A DNA stretch of 64,000 nt. Source: Neoceratodus forsteri. Its lineage: Eukaryota > Chordata > Ceratodontiformes > Ceratodontidae. The notes below the pieces were generated by a model. The model had not been told where the DNA came from. It saw nothing but the letters and a program-made list of their open reading frames with translations, and ran no database searches. The position numbers were made by a program, and so were the translations under genes. The stretch's first letter is position 1, and the number at the start of each line of letters is the position of its first letter. Below, in pieces: positions 22,009 to 31,837 of the stretch. The stretch is taken from assembly GCA_016271365.2 (NCBI GenBank), contig CM057456.1:888084001-888148000 (forward strand), read 5' to 3'.

Positions 22009-22838
22009 TTTAAACTGATTCACAAATTCACTCCTTCCTGCCTCAGTGAGATAATACATCTTAGAAAAGCTCCTCATGCCCTCAGATCTGCCTCCTTCCC
22101 CCTCCCCCTACTTATTAAGCCTAAAATACATCTTGCCATTGCCTGCAGGTCTTTCTCCTTTATGGCAGTATCTGACTGGAACTCCCTTCCTCCCACTGTC
22201 CTGTCCTGCTCCTCTTTCCCCAAGTTCCAAACTACTCTGTATGCCTCACTCTCAGCCTCTGTATCTTGCTCCTGCTTCTGTTGATGTCTCATCTATTTTA
22301 TATGCCTCCCTCTCCCCCCCCGTTCTTCCACCTTCCCCTTAAACCCTGTCCCTTACCCCACCATAGCTTTAGGTTGTTAGACTGTAGCTTCATTTGTCTA
22401 ATGCCTTGTAAAATTTTGTTTTATGAAATGTATATATCTCATCCACTTTGCCTTATTGTATGTATAATATTTTTTGATGTACAGTATGTCTATTTCATTG
22501 CTGTCTTGTTTTTGCACTCTGTTTTATCGCACTGTATTGTACTGCTTGTTGTAACCCCCGGGTCGACCCTGAAAAAGGGACTGCAATTGTCTCAGTGGAC
22601 TTACCTGGTCACCAAAACTCAAATAAATAAATAAAAATGGTGGTGTTAACAAGATAAATACTGTGGGTTTTTTTCATGACCATGTTTATTTACTTTATTA
22701 TAACAAGAGTGCTTCAAGAGGTGGATAAAATGTGGTTCCCGCTAATTATAGAATGGCTTATGCCATAGCTAACAGAAAGGCAATCTGGAAGATGGGTTAG
22801 TAGAATAAAGGACTAATTATATGATTCCTTCTTACACA

Positions 22839-22859
22839 GATACAGTATATAGTATATAG

Positions 22860-22902
<43 letters not shown>
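22839..22902. repeat. (TA)n/(CA)n microsatellite
   Basis: agtatatagtatatagtata then about 17 CA units. It abuts the last recognisable Tx1 copy 3 sequence. Confidence 0.9.
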
Positions 22903-22903
<1 letters not shown>

Positions 22904-23087
22904 GGAGTCAGCCATGATAAAGCGCAGTAACTTTCAGTAATGACATGTCACAAAATCATGTATGACAAAAGGGCTTAATTGCCATTGACTTACAATGGCC
23001 CCTGCAGAAATCTGCAGCATTCTGTGATATTCTGCAGCATTTCTGCATTGCATCTTGGCTGTCATATCTTTATGTATGTATGCATGT
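22903..23087. other. Non-coding, unassigned
   Basis: About 185 bases with repeated words TTCTGCAG/TCTGCAGCATT (23,010-23,050). No ORF or known element. Confidence 0.4.
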
Positions 23088-23110
23088 GTATATATATATA
23101 TATATATATG
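23088..23110. repeat. (TA)n microsatellite
   Basis: About 11 TA units directly upstream of the foldback repeat. Confidence 0.9.
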
Positions 23111-23193
23111 CAACAGGTGTCAGGAAAGAGTGGCACATAAATGCAGTTATTTAAGTCACTGTGTGGATAAATGCGGCATAACATAATCACTAT

Positions 23194-23863
23194 GGGCCCT
23201 ATTCACAAATGGGCCGGGGTGGCAACGTGCCACATAACTCAGGTATGTAGCTGCTCTGCACCTATTCATGCCCACCGTGCTCCCTTGGTGGCATGCATAG
23301 AAGGCCTACACCCTGCTTGCACTCCGGATCCCCAGCCAAGCATGAAGTTCCGCGCATGGGCAGGCCGGGGTCGCCACGGGGGGGGGGCATGCTGGCACCC
23401 TGCACAATTTACGAAGGTGGCGGCTACACATCTGGAGGGCAGCCATAATGGATATGCGCTTCCTCCAGATGCCACCGCTGGACTTGCTGGTGCAGGCGGG
23501 GAGTCATTGTACCCACTCCTGATGGTGCCGCAGGTGTTGGAGGGACAGTGGTCAGGCCGGGGGCAGACAGCCAGAAAATGCCCCCCATGGCAGCATGACC
23601 GGTGCTCTGTGTGTCCCCTGCAAAATGGCACCATACCGGCACAAGTGTTCCACTGCAGACCCAGATAGAGCAGCTGATCAGCTGCTGACCTGGGTCTGAA
23701 ACCCCGCCCCCATGAACATCTACACTGGGGGAGGCAGGGACATGGAAGGGAGCTGGTTGGGAACTGCTGCTTCATGAATGAGGTCCCCATGTGGCTCTCC
23801 TGGGGGTGCAGAGCTGCATGCACCTTTATGCACCAGCTCCGCACATCTTTGTAAATAGAGTCC
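23194..23863. mobile_element. TIR element A (670 bp)
   Basis: Ends GGGCCCTATTCACAAATGGG and, inverted, GGACTCTATTTACAAAG. Flanked by TAT on both sides (23,191-23,193 and 23,864-23,866), a likely 3-bp target duplication. Interior GC-rich. It is about 686 bp and clearly homologous to element B. ORFs of 165-192 aa on both strands are not preserved between A and B, so I read it as non-coding. Confidence 0.75.
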
Positions 23864-23892
23864 TATGGGAATAACCTTTAGTTATTCCCAAT

Positions 23893-24578
23893 GGGCTCTA
23901 TTCACAAATGGGCCAGGGTGGCTACATGCCACATAACTTGGCTGCATAGCCACCCCACACCCATTTGTGCCCACTGCACCCACTCAGTGGCATTCACAGA
24001 CTACTTATGCCCCCCTCCATACTGAATCCCTAGCTGAGCACAGAGCTTCATGTGTGTACAGGCTGGGGTCTCTGCAGGGGGTGTGTGCCAGCACTCTGCA
24101 CCATTCACGAAAATGTGGAGTGCCATATGCGGGGGCTGGCGGCTATGCGTCTGGAAGGCAGCTGTAATGGATATGCGCCCCCCTCCAGATGCCACCACTG
24201 AACCCACTGGTGCAAGCAGGGGGTCATTGGACTCCCTCCAGATGTTGCCACAGGTATCAGGGGACAGTGGTTGGGCTTGGGCGGGTGGCCGGAAAATGGC
24301 CCCCCCAGCAGCATGACCAGCGCTCTGTGCACCCCCTACAAGATGGCGCCTTACAGGCGCAAGTGAACCACTGCAGACCTGGGTAGGGCAGCTGATTGGC
24401 TTTTGACCCAGATCTGCAACCCCGCCCAGCAAACCTCCACACATTGGGGTGGGTATTCAGAAGTGAGCCGGGCAGGGACTGCTGCTTCATGAATGTGATC
24501 CCAGCATGGATTTCCTGGGGGTGTGGAGCTGTGTGTGCCTTTATGTACCAGCTCTGCATATTTCTGTGAATAGAGCCC
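23893..24578. mobile_element. TIR element B (686 bp)
   Basis: Ends GGGCTCTATTCACAAATGGG and, inverted, GGGCTCTATTCACAGAAATA. Same orientation as element A. Flanked by (A)AT on the left and ATA on the right. Related in terminal sequence style to the elements at 55.4-59.1 kb (GGGCCAGATATTCA). Confidence 0.75.
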
Positions 24579-24630
24579 ATAGTGAATACATCATACCCCA
24601 TTTATTCACACTGTGACTACATCACCCCCC

Positions 24631-25227
24631 CAGCATTACTTCCACCCACTTTCAGTTTTGATGCTGTTCCAAAACCATAACTGCACAATTTATCAACATT
24701 GCTCCTGTCCCATCCCACTCACTCCTGCTGTCCCACACCACCTTTCTCCAATGCAGCATTTCAGGACAGGGGAAAAAAATGTCCAGCTTTAAACACGATG
24801 ACTTTGCCAGTTTGTCCCACATCTGCACACCAAGTGCTGTCTCTGTCTCTTCCACCCTTCCCGCTTTCTTCCCTTGCCCTCCTCCTAACTCCGGTCGCAG
24901 AGCTACACAACTAAAATACACTTTTAAACAGGAAAAAAAAGACAGCCAAACATATTCTCAAAAAGTGCTCCATTCTCCCTCACAGGCTCACTAACAGCTC
25001 ATTAGCTATCACAAGCTCACATAGATAAGCCACCATTTTCCTGTTTTTTTTTCACCAGACTCAGACACAGAACCAATCAGCAAAGACATCGGCAAGCTAG
25101 CCTGACATCACCACACTGTATCCATAGCAATCCCCCTAACAACCAAGATAGGAAAATGGTGGAGTCTCATATTTTTACTAAATAAACCCACAAACTGAGC
25201 TATTTTTTATGAATAAAATATAACAAA
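24631..25227. other. Non-coding, unassigned
   Basis: A poly-C tract and C/A-rich sequence; the 71-aa frames do not resemble known proteins. A mirrored pair of words (ccattttcctg at 25,032 and aggaaaatgg at 25,150) is the only structure seen. Confidence 0.4.
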
Positions 25228-25436
25228 AATACCTGTTACATAAATCAAATATGCAGGGGGCACCTGTGGGATAACGAAGTTATTTGCACAGTTGCCTGTG
25301 GCCTCTTATGAAACTCATTCATGGCTTCGCCACTCATGAGGTTACTCGAGGTCACAGGCAACTGTGCAAATAACTCGGTTATCCCACAGGCGTCCCCCGC
25401 ATATCCCTTATTTATGCAATAGGTGTTAGGATAAAA
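25228..25436. repeat. Foldback hairpin H1 (about 209 bp)
   Basis: The left arm (atacctgttacataaatcaa, atatgcagggggcacctgtg, ggataacgaagttatttgca, cagttgcctgtgg) is the imperfect inverse of the right arm ending at gcaataggtgtt. Arms of about 95 nt with a loop around ggcttcgcc near 25,323-25,332. No ORF. A right-arm-only copy lies at 25,885-25,992. Confidence 0.85.
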
Positions 25437-25462
25437 ACTGGCAGATAAATCCAGTTTTCTGA

Positions 25463-25563
25463 GTCACTGTCCAGATAAGTGGGGTATGACATAATCACTA
25501 TGGGAATAACATGAAGTTATTACCATAGTGATTACATCATACACCATTTACCCACACAGTGAC
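25463..25563. repeat. Foldback hairpin H2, copy 2
   Basis: Arms of about 48 nt: gtcactgt...gtatgacataatcactatgg and ccatagtgattacatcatac...acagtgac. Loop of a few bases near 25,512. Followed by a poly-C tract and cggcactactttc, as in copy 3. Confidence 0.85.
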
Positions 25564-25884
25564 TACGTCATCCCCCCCCCCCACAGTCGGCGGCACTACT
25601 TTCAATGTCAGCTTGTACTAGTAAGAGCAGCCACCTTTCTAAAAAAGCACACATTAACTAATTTCTTTCTCAATGCTACATCATATTAAACTAAAACCTT
25701 TTCCGGTATTCTATTTTCTTGCTTCACGTGACTCCACTCTTAGCCAGTGACCAAACTGCAATTCTCCCAGTCTCCCCATGTTGCACGCATCAAAAACTCT
25801 GCTACCCCGTTCCATTTCTATATTCTTCCTGCTCCAATAACAGCCTCAAAAAACATACTGAACAACTATCTGTTCAAAAAGAAA

Positions 25885-26150
25885 ACTGGCTGCCACTCAT
25901 GAGGTTACTCGAGGTCACAGGCAACTGTACAACTAACTTGCTTATCCCACAGGCGCCCCCCACATATCCCTTATTTATGCAACAGGTGTCAGGATGAAAA
26001 CCTTCACATAACTCCAGTTATCTGAGCCACTGTGTGGATAAATGGATAAGACATAATCACTATGGGAATAACTTAAAGTTATTACTATAGTGATTACATC
26101 ATACCCCATTTATCCACACAGTGACTATGTCATCCCCCCCCCCCCCGAAA
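25885..26150. repeat. Half H1 plus foldback hairpin H2, copy 3
   Basis: 25,885-25,992 repeats the right arm of H1 (actcatgaggttactcgagg...cttatttatgcaacaggtgt). 26,026-26,124 is a full H2 palindrome. A run of 14 C follows, then gggcactactttc. Together with 25,228-25,600 this makes a partial tandem duplication with a period of about 560 bp. Confidence 0.8.
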
Positions 26151-28210
26151 CCACGGGCACTACTTTCCCAGCTGTCAACCACTTTCACTTTCTCCTCCAT
26201 ACCATTCCTCACGAAACTGCATTCCACATCCATTATTCACTCAAAACTTCTGATGTCTGACAAACTGCAACACATTCACATTATAACACTCTTTCCTCCC
26301 TGCTTCTTCTCTGGCAACCACAATGACAGTAAAAAAGGCAAGCATTTTTTTTCCAATGCCTCCAGCCCGGGCTCCAGCCACACTAGCTACACACTACACA
26401 AACCTCAGAAACTCACTGGAACATAACAGAACCACTGTAACCTAAGCCATCATCACTATTTTAGAATGCTCCTGATTTCAAAAATAGCCCTAAATGCCGA
26501 CACACAGAAAGAAACATTTTCCTCCTTAAACTCCAGGCTGTCGATCCCTATATGTCAACTCCCTCCACCAACACCCCAACAGTTCATCTCTTAGTTACTG
26601 GCATCCTCTGCTCCCTATTCAATCTGCATTCCGGTTCCAACTCCACATACAAATTATATTTTCCTTCTTCTTCTTTCAATACATGAATTCTTTCTCCAGA
26701 ACTCTGGACAGTTAGCTTCTCCCTTCATCTCTCACTTTCACTGCACTCTGGACTCCGTTAGCTGCTCCATTCATCTGTCTCTTTTGCTGCACTCCAAACT
26801 CTGTAACGCATCTCAATAACCCACTGCTTAATCTTCAACCAACTGCTCCAGTGGGGAACAAATAGTAAAAGAATTTCTTGTCAGAAATGAAAAAAAAACC
26901 TGTCCAGCAAACTAACAGACACTACATGCTAAACATCCCTCACTAAGCACAGTTGCCATTTTTTTAAACATAGTTTCTAAATGCTAAGCACTACACCAGT
27001 CAGGAGCAACATTGCCACATCCACATTCTCACATCACATTATTTTACAATAATTGACTCAAAATTGCTGTGGCATTCTGCATGCCCACTGCCGGGACACA
27101 GCAGACACATATGCACTGACACATGTGGGTGTGCTCAGCTATTAAGATAAGGGAGCATGCCGGCTCTGTGGCACTGAACAATGGGGGATCACTCTGACAC
27201 ACTAGTGACTCAGGTTTGTGACGCACACCTGGAACATTAGGAGGGGAGGCAGGCAGAGAGGGTGAAAGAGTGTCCTTTGGATGCTCTCCTCCTGAAGGGG
27301 AGGGAGCTTGCAGTGCTGCACTATTGCAATGGCTGGTGGTGATGCCGATGATGGTATGGGTGATCCCCCCAAGCCAGCCATGCATGCATGCAACCAAATG
27401 GGAGGAGAGTGAGGCAGGGACATGAACATGGGGAAATGTCACACTGGTATGCTGGATGACAGTCTCTCTGCCCCTACCCATGCCTGAACCTTCCTTGACT
27501 CACTTGATGGACATGCCCCCTCCAGATGCCATAGCAATGCTCAGCCACTAGGTTGCACACAGTCCCTGTCAGGGACAGGCCAGCCAATGGAGAGGGAAGT
27601 AAAAGAAGCTCTCATGTGTTACCACTGTGTAATGATGGCCAATGGAGTGCCCTGGTAGGGACAAGCCGGTCCCATAGGCTTAGAGAGGTCTGGATTGTAA
27701 TGTGTTCCAGTGGAGTGCACTCAAGGGGTGAGTCTGGTGGGAAAAAGAGGTGGTGTTGTGGGGGCCCAAAGGAATAGGCACAGTGGGAGCAAAAAAATAA
27801 ATAAATAAGAGAGCATGTGTGTGCTGCACTTTCAAACTCCATTACACACTTATATTTGACATCACTTGATAGTCTTCCTAATAAAGGGAGATTATTACTA
27901 GAAAAGAGCTTGGTCAGAAAGCCCTGTTTTTAAAAGACTTTTCTGTTAGTTAATGGTTGGTTTCCAGACTGACCTGTACTATACGGCAGCTATGTTATGG
28001 TTCTTTACCACAGGCTGCCATATTCTGTTTGCATCACTTAATGCTTTTTTTGTTATAAGATTTATAAAATTGTTTACTAGTATTATGCCAATGCTCACAG
28101 ACTTTAAGAATTACTTGTGCTCAATAGCTTATGATTAGCTGGGGGTAATATGAACTGAATGCCAAACATGACAAAGGTTCTAATAATGAGAAAGAGTTTC
28201 TGCAAGCTAA
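26151..28210. other. About 2 kb without recognised features
   Basis: C/A-rich to about 26,900, mixed composition after. Minus-strand ORFs up to 145 aa (27,044-27,481) show no domain I recognise. AAAAAAATAAATAAATAAG at 27,785-27,805 could be the A-rich tail of an unidentified retroposon. No exon-like structure seen. Confidence 0.4.
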
Positions 28211-28214
28211 ACCT

Positions 28215-29215
28215 ATGAAACAACAAACTTTTTAACATGGAATGTAAAGGACTTAAACCACCCGATTAAGCATAAAAGAGTCCATAACCACTTTAAAAAG
28301 GAGAAAGGGGATGTAGTGTTTTTACAGGAAACCAACCTCAATCATAGGGAACTGATTAAGCTTTAAAGATGATGGGTGGGGCAGACATTTTTCTTCTCAT
28401 ACACCTCACATGCTCGGGGGCTGGTCATACTAGTAAGCAAAACTCTGCCCTTTGTAGCTACGAAGGTGGAAAAAGATACATCTGGTAGATGGGTCCTAGT
28501 ACAAAGTACATGATTTAATAATCCAGTCTTCCTGCTTAACATACAGTATATGGCCCTAACCATGAGGACAATCATTTTTTCCCCAAGACCTCCTATTACA
28601 TTTTTCCAATACCTCCTATTACTTTTAATTCAGACACATTATCTGGATGGGGGGGGGGGTGATTTTAGCATGATCTTAGATGCTAATGTGAATAAATTCT
28701 CCACCAGGCCATACCAGGTAAACGAAGCAGTGGGTGCACAGATGCAATAAAACCTGGATCTTGGGCTGCATGAAACATGGAGAGTACTGCATACTCACAT
28801 GTCCACCAATCACATGCCTGAACTAATTACATATTCACCTCACAGCCTATATTGGAAAATACCTTCAGGTGTGAGTATCTGCCTATGGTAATTTCACATC
28901 ATGCTTCACTGGAAAGCAGGAATAAACACTTCCCCCACTAACAGAATATGGAAACTACAACCTCTACTGATCAATAGGCAGGAATACCTAGAACAGACAG
29001 CAAAGAAAATAAAATAATTTTGGGTAAATAACAAAGGGTCCCTGGATGATGTGCAGTACACTAGGTGCTTCTTGGGATGCCTTTAAGGCATACTTGGGGG
29101 GGGGCATTGCTTACTCATCAAAGCAGACAAAATAATCTCTCAGGAAAGCATTAATGAACTGGAGATTCAGATTCCATCAGTGGAAAAAGGAATTGAAGGA
29201 GACAGGAAATTATTT
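28215..29215 (+). pseudogene. Old L1 ORF2, APE endonuclease domain
   Basis: Reads LTWNVKGLNHPIKHKRV (N-terminal EN block), DVVFLQETNLNH (catalytic E-T), SGRWVLVQ and, after frame changes, GGGDFSMILDANVNK (the G-G-D-F-N block) near 28,650-28,690. The S-D-H block is not clear. Stops and a poly-G run break the frame. The linker EINELEIQIPSVEKGIEG-like segment ends near 29,200, where L1 similarity is lost. Confidence 0.7.
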
Positions 29216-30353
29216 TCACACAGTTAACTGCCCTTCCATCTTCCTTTCCATGCCAGTTATGTATTCTGATATGCTTTGACCAATTTTTCAATAAATATAT
29301 TAGCTAGCTTTGGGGTGCCCTCATATCTACATAGAGTTCCACTCCCCTCACCAGCTACTGCTCTTTCTTTTCATATTGGTAAGACTTTTTTTTGTGGAAG
29401 GCAAGATCGAAAACTTGAGTCAAGACCAAGGGCCACTGGCCGAAGGCCACTGTCAAACATCCCATGATGATACATTTAAAGTAAATCAAACATACATACA
29501 TTTATTTGTCTGTTTATTTATTTATACATTATCCACTTGTTAGTAAAAGTAACAATAAAAAATAATACAAATAAAACATGAACAACATAACAAGGGGAAG
29601 TGCAGAAAGGTGATTGACATTACAGATCCACCCCTCGCAATAACTACTTTCCCCATCAAACAAAATTATTGGCAGTGCAGTGTCCCTCCCCTGCACCAAT
29701 CCCCAATCACCGTTCACAGCAATAGAAATGAAATCATTGGCAGTGCAGTGTCCCTTAAAGTACCTTGCATCGGACAGGAGTCTGTGTGGTCCACAAGTGT
29801 TGCTGTTTGTTGACAGCTGTCTATTCCATGTTAACACAACAGGGTCATCAGGAACAACAAATTAGGAGGCATGGTAACACCTGATTCCCAGGACAAACAA
29901 CAGTGGTGGTTCAGTCCTTTACTAAAATGCTTAACTAGCCTTTCTACTCTCTGACCTACTAGGGAGCAATGTGCGATTGTGAGCCATCCCTGAAAATGCT
30001 AACGCCAACTAAGGTACTGATTTCTTTGCTCTTTACTTACAACTTATTTCCCAGTGTTACGATTGCACAGACTGATGTTAATACACAGTAGCGTACTGCT
30101 GTTGGCAGAGAACTTGCTGAGTATATTCTCTGGTACAGCTGACACTAGGGAGCACTGTGAGACTGTCAGCCATCACTGAAAAAACAAACTACGGTACAGA
30201 TGCAATTGCACATAGCTTGCAAATCACAGTGAGGCACAATAAACAGTAAAAAAAAACAAAAAAAACTGTCGGCTGGTATAGATCATCACGGGCCACAGAT
30301 AACCTCCTTGAGGGCCCTTTTGTGGCTCACGGGCCATATGTTGTGTACCACTC

Positions 30354-30429
30354 TTCTATGACATCAATAACATGATTCCATGCTATTCATCAGTATGGCC
30401 TGGAATAGTGTTACTGATGTCATAGAATG
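30354..30429. repeat. Imperfect hairpin H4
   Basis: tctatgacatcaataacatg and, about 35 bases later, gtgttactgatgtcatagaa can pair over about 28 nt. Confidence 0.7.
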
Positions 30430-30448
30430 ATCAGACAGTATGAAAAGA

Positions 30449-30466
30449 GAGAGAGAGAGAGAGAGC
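30449..30466. repeat. (GA)n microsatellite
   Basis: Nine GA units. Confidence 0.9.
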
Positions 30467-30559
30467 AACCGCTGAGGGGACAGGGATTCAGGATAGTCAC
30501 AAAGGCAACATAATTAGACTATTAATTTAAAAAAAGGTTAAAAACATATCAGAATCCTG

Positions 30560-31444
30560 AGTAGACACTAAAAGGATAACTGGATGATGAAGTTAATCTA
30601 TGCTCTTTGCAAGACCACACTTGTAGCAAATGTAAGAAAAATGTGGCACTAAAAGAAGAACTAAGGGTACTGAAAAGTGTGGGTCCTGAGGAAATCAGCT
30701 CACTAAGTGTAACATCCCCCCCCCATTGCCATCTGTGAAAAACATAGCAGAACACAAACTGGTAGCAGGCCACCAACTGATAATACTAGCATGGAATCTG
30801 ATACCGAGGGCTGGGTCACTGCATGCAAGGACTCAGATTCAGGTAGTTGGGCTATGGTTTCAAAGGGTCCCACTAAAAAAGAAGGAGAGCATTTGGACCA
30901 TCAGACTTAGCCCTGTATAACAAATATCCCCCCTAGTACTATCTCTGAAACCAGCTCCAACTCACCCGCTGGTGATACCCCCAAGAGAGCTCAGGTCGTG
31001 TTCATAGGAGACTCTATATTAAGAAAAACAGATACAATTGTAACCAAAGACAACAAACAATAAATTACTGTTTAATGTCTCCCTGGTGCAAGGGTAAATG
31101 ACATTAAATGCCGTATACCTAAAATAATACACCACGCACCAAACTCACAAACCATAGTGTTGCATGTAGGCAGCAATAATATAGGTAAGGACCATGAAAA
31201 GGATATTGTCACAGAATTACTAGAATGCATAGACATTATACAGGAGATTGGGCAGACACTCATTATATCAGGTATACTTCCACTGTATGGTCATGATCCA
31301 GAAAAAAATCACACCATACAGAGGGTAAACAGTACATTAATAAATGGCTGCAGTAAAAAGGGAGTAAAGTTTATTAACCTGTGGGATTCTTTCTTTGGAA
31401 ATAAACTGATGTATAAAAAAGATGGATTACACCCTATTATATGA
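30560..31444 (+). pseudogene. CR1 ORF1 (zinc-finger-like N-terminus and SGNH esterase)
   Basis: The N-terminal part has HTCSKCKKNVALKEELRVLK, a Cys pair followed by a probable coiled coil, as in CR1 ORF1 proteins. The C-terminal part is an SGNH/GDSL-type hydrolase: VVFIGDSILRKTD (Ser nucleophile block G-D-S), CLPGARVNDI, VLHVGSNNIGKD (block III Asn), IISGILPLYG and KDGLHPI (terminal D-x-x-H with His). The SGNH key residues Ser, Gly, Asn and His are therefore all visible. Frame 31,157-31,444 is open for 95 codons, while upstream parts carry stops. By family it is a lipid/carbohydrate esterase of unclear role in retrotransposition. Confidence 0.8.
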
Positions 31445-31615
31445 GAGGCATCTCCTCTCAGCCAATCACAATTGAGAACTGTTGGCAGTTATTCCCCCAC
31501 AAACTACATCTCAGATCCCCCAGCATTGTTTATTCATCTTTATCCCGCCCACAGTCATTTAATCTGACATAAGCCATGCCTACAGTCATTTATTAATAAT
31601 AATAATAACATTTAT

Positions 31616-31831
31616 CAGTGGCGTGAAAAAGTATTTGCCCCCTTCCTGATTTTCTCTCTTATTGCATATTTGTCACACTGGATGTTTTCAGGTCTTTAGA
31701 CAAAATGTAATATTAGATAAAGGGAACCTGAGTGAACAAATAACACTTGTTTTTTTTTTACTTATTTCATTTATTTAATGAAAACAGTTAACCTACACCA
31801 ACTGGCACTGTGTGAAAAAGTAATTACCCCC
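31616..31831 (+). repeat. Tc1 left inverted repeat with internal direct repeat
   Basis: Mirror of 32,996-33,214 with only scattered differences. Confidence 0.9.
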
Positions 31832-31837
31832 TTACAC

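Larger units (their letters stand above)
16965..22260 (+). pseudogene. L2 ORF2 (2A-like leader, APE endonuclease, RT)
   Basis: Decayed ORF2. The N-terminal frame 16,965-17,363 has a hydrophobic leader (LILLACLLLCC) and then LLLLARAGDIELSPEP. Endonuclease motifs in frame 17,315-17,803 are VAHMNIHCLHPKLVEL, ILCIPESWL (E-T/S-W-L block), GGGVLIYSR and ILCGNFNID. After the CR1 insertion come ITSLTKIIDHHAPLK, VFNDFFIDL, KVVVVIPVHKSGHN, QHGFRKNRSILIALIK, HGVPQGSTLSPMLFSLFLND and LYADDAFIYCF; the YADD box at about 20,788-20,810 is intact. Post-RT frames include LIHKFTPSCLSEII and DWNSLPPTV (frame 21,664-22,284). At least six frame changes. Clade by motif order: L2. Confidence 0.8.
15757..22642 (+). 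mobile_element. L2-clade LINE, near full length (contains CR1 and SINE insertions)
   Basis: A long L2-type retrotransposon inserted in Tx1 copy 3. Order: pyrimidine-rich 5' region (15,780-16,950), N-terminal ORF2 with 2A-like remnant (16,965-17,363), EN (17,370-18,090), linker and RT (19,570-21,000), post-RT (21,060-22,260) and a 3' UTR ending CCCTGAAAAAGGGACTGC...CTTACCTGGTCA...AAATAAATAAATAAAAATGG at 22,565-22,640. Internal insertions are CR1 at about 18,098-19,563 and a SINE at about 21,540-22,008. The element-specific sequence is about 5 kb. Confidence 0.8.
8860..22850 (+). mobile_element. Tx1-clade LINE copy 3, near-complete but split four or more times
   Basis: Starts with AGCCAAGATGGCTGACC, a typical L1/Tx1 5' end, followed by ORF1, EN, RT and C-terminal regions. 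It resumes after an L2 insertion at about 22,643, where its sequence aligns with Tx1 copy 2 around 6118-6300 (ggttaa...tcatg.ccatgtt...; MAYAIANRKAIWKMG here against LAYSMGRRMASW there). Insertions inside it are 11,367-11,984, about 13,375-13,540, 14,181-15,043 and about 15,757-22,642. A (TA/CA)n tract near 22,840 truncates or masks the 3' end. Confidence 0.75.
23155..24630. repeat. Palindromic foldback repeat H2, copy 1, with two inserted TIR elements
   Basis: Outer arms 23,155-23,193 (gtcactgtgtgg...aatcactat) and 24,579-24,630 (atagtga...cacactgtgac) pair with each other. The palindrome centre survives at 23,864-23,892 (tatgggaataac...gttattccca). Removing elements A and B leaves a palindrome matching the intact copies at 25,463-25,563 and 26,026-26,124. 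A C-rich tract follows, as in the other copies. Confidence 0.8.
29216..30555. other. Unassigned repeats between old L1 and CR1
   Basis: Contains an A/T-rich LINE-like tail in reverse (29,500-29,585), a doubled phrase ATTGGCAGTGCAGTGTCCCT (29,668 and 29,738), and a diverged pair ctagggagca(a/c)tgtg about 190 bp apart (29,958 and 30,147). Text like gggccatatgttgtgtacca (30,331) resembles hAT-type ends but no second end was found. No gene seen. Confidence 0.4.

Noticed and set aside
23171..23844. ORFs of 165 and 192 codons on opposite strands
   Set aside because: They lie in TIR element A. Element B, its homologue, does not keep either frame. GC-rich composition explains the openness.
24699..24994. 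Overlapping 71-89-codon ORFs
   Set aside because: Both strands open, low complexity, no motif.
27044..27481. 145-codon minus-strand ORF
   Set aside because: No domain or motif recognised, overlapping ORFs in other frames, no splice or promoter context. Left as unassigned.
30560..31444. Host esterase pseudogene
   Set aside because: SGNH domain with an upstream Cys-pair/coiled-coil region and CR1 EN-RT downstream on the same strand fits CR1 ORF1.
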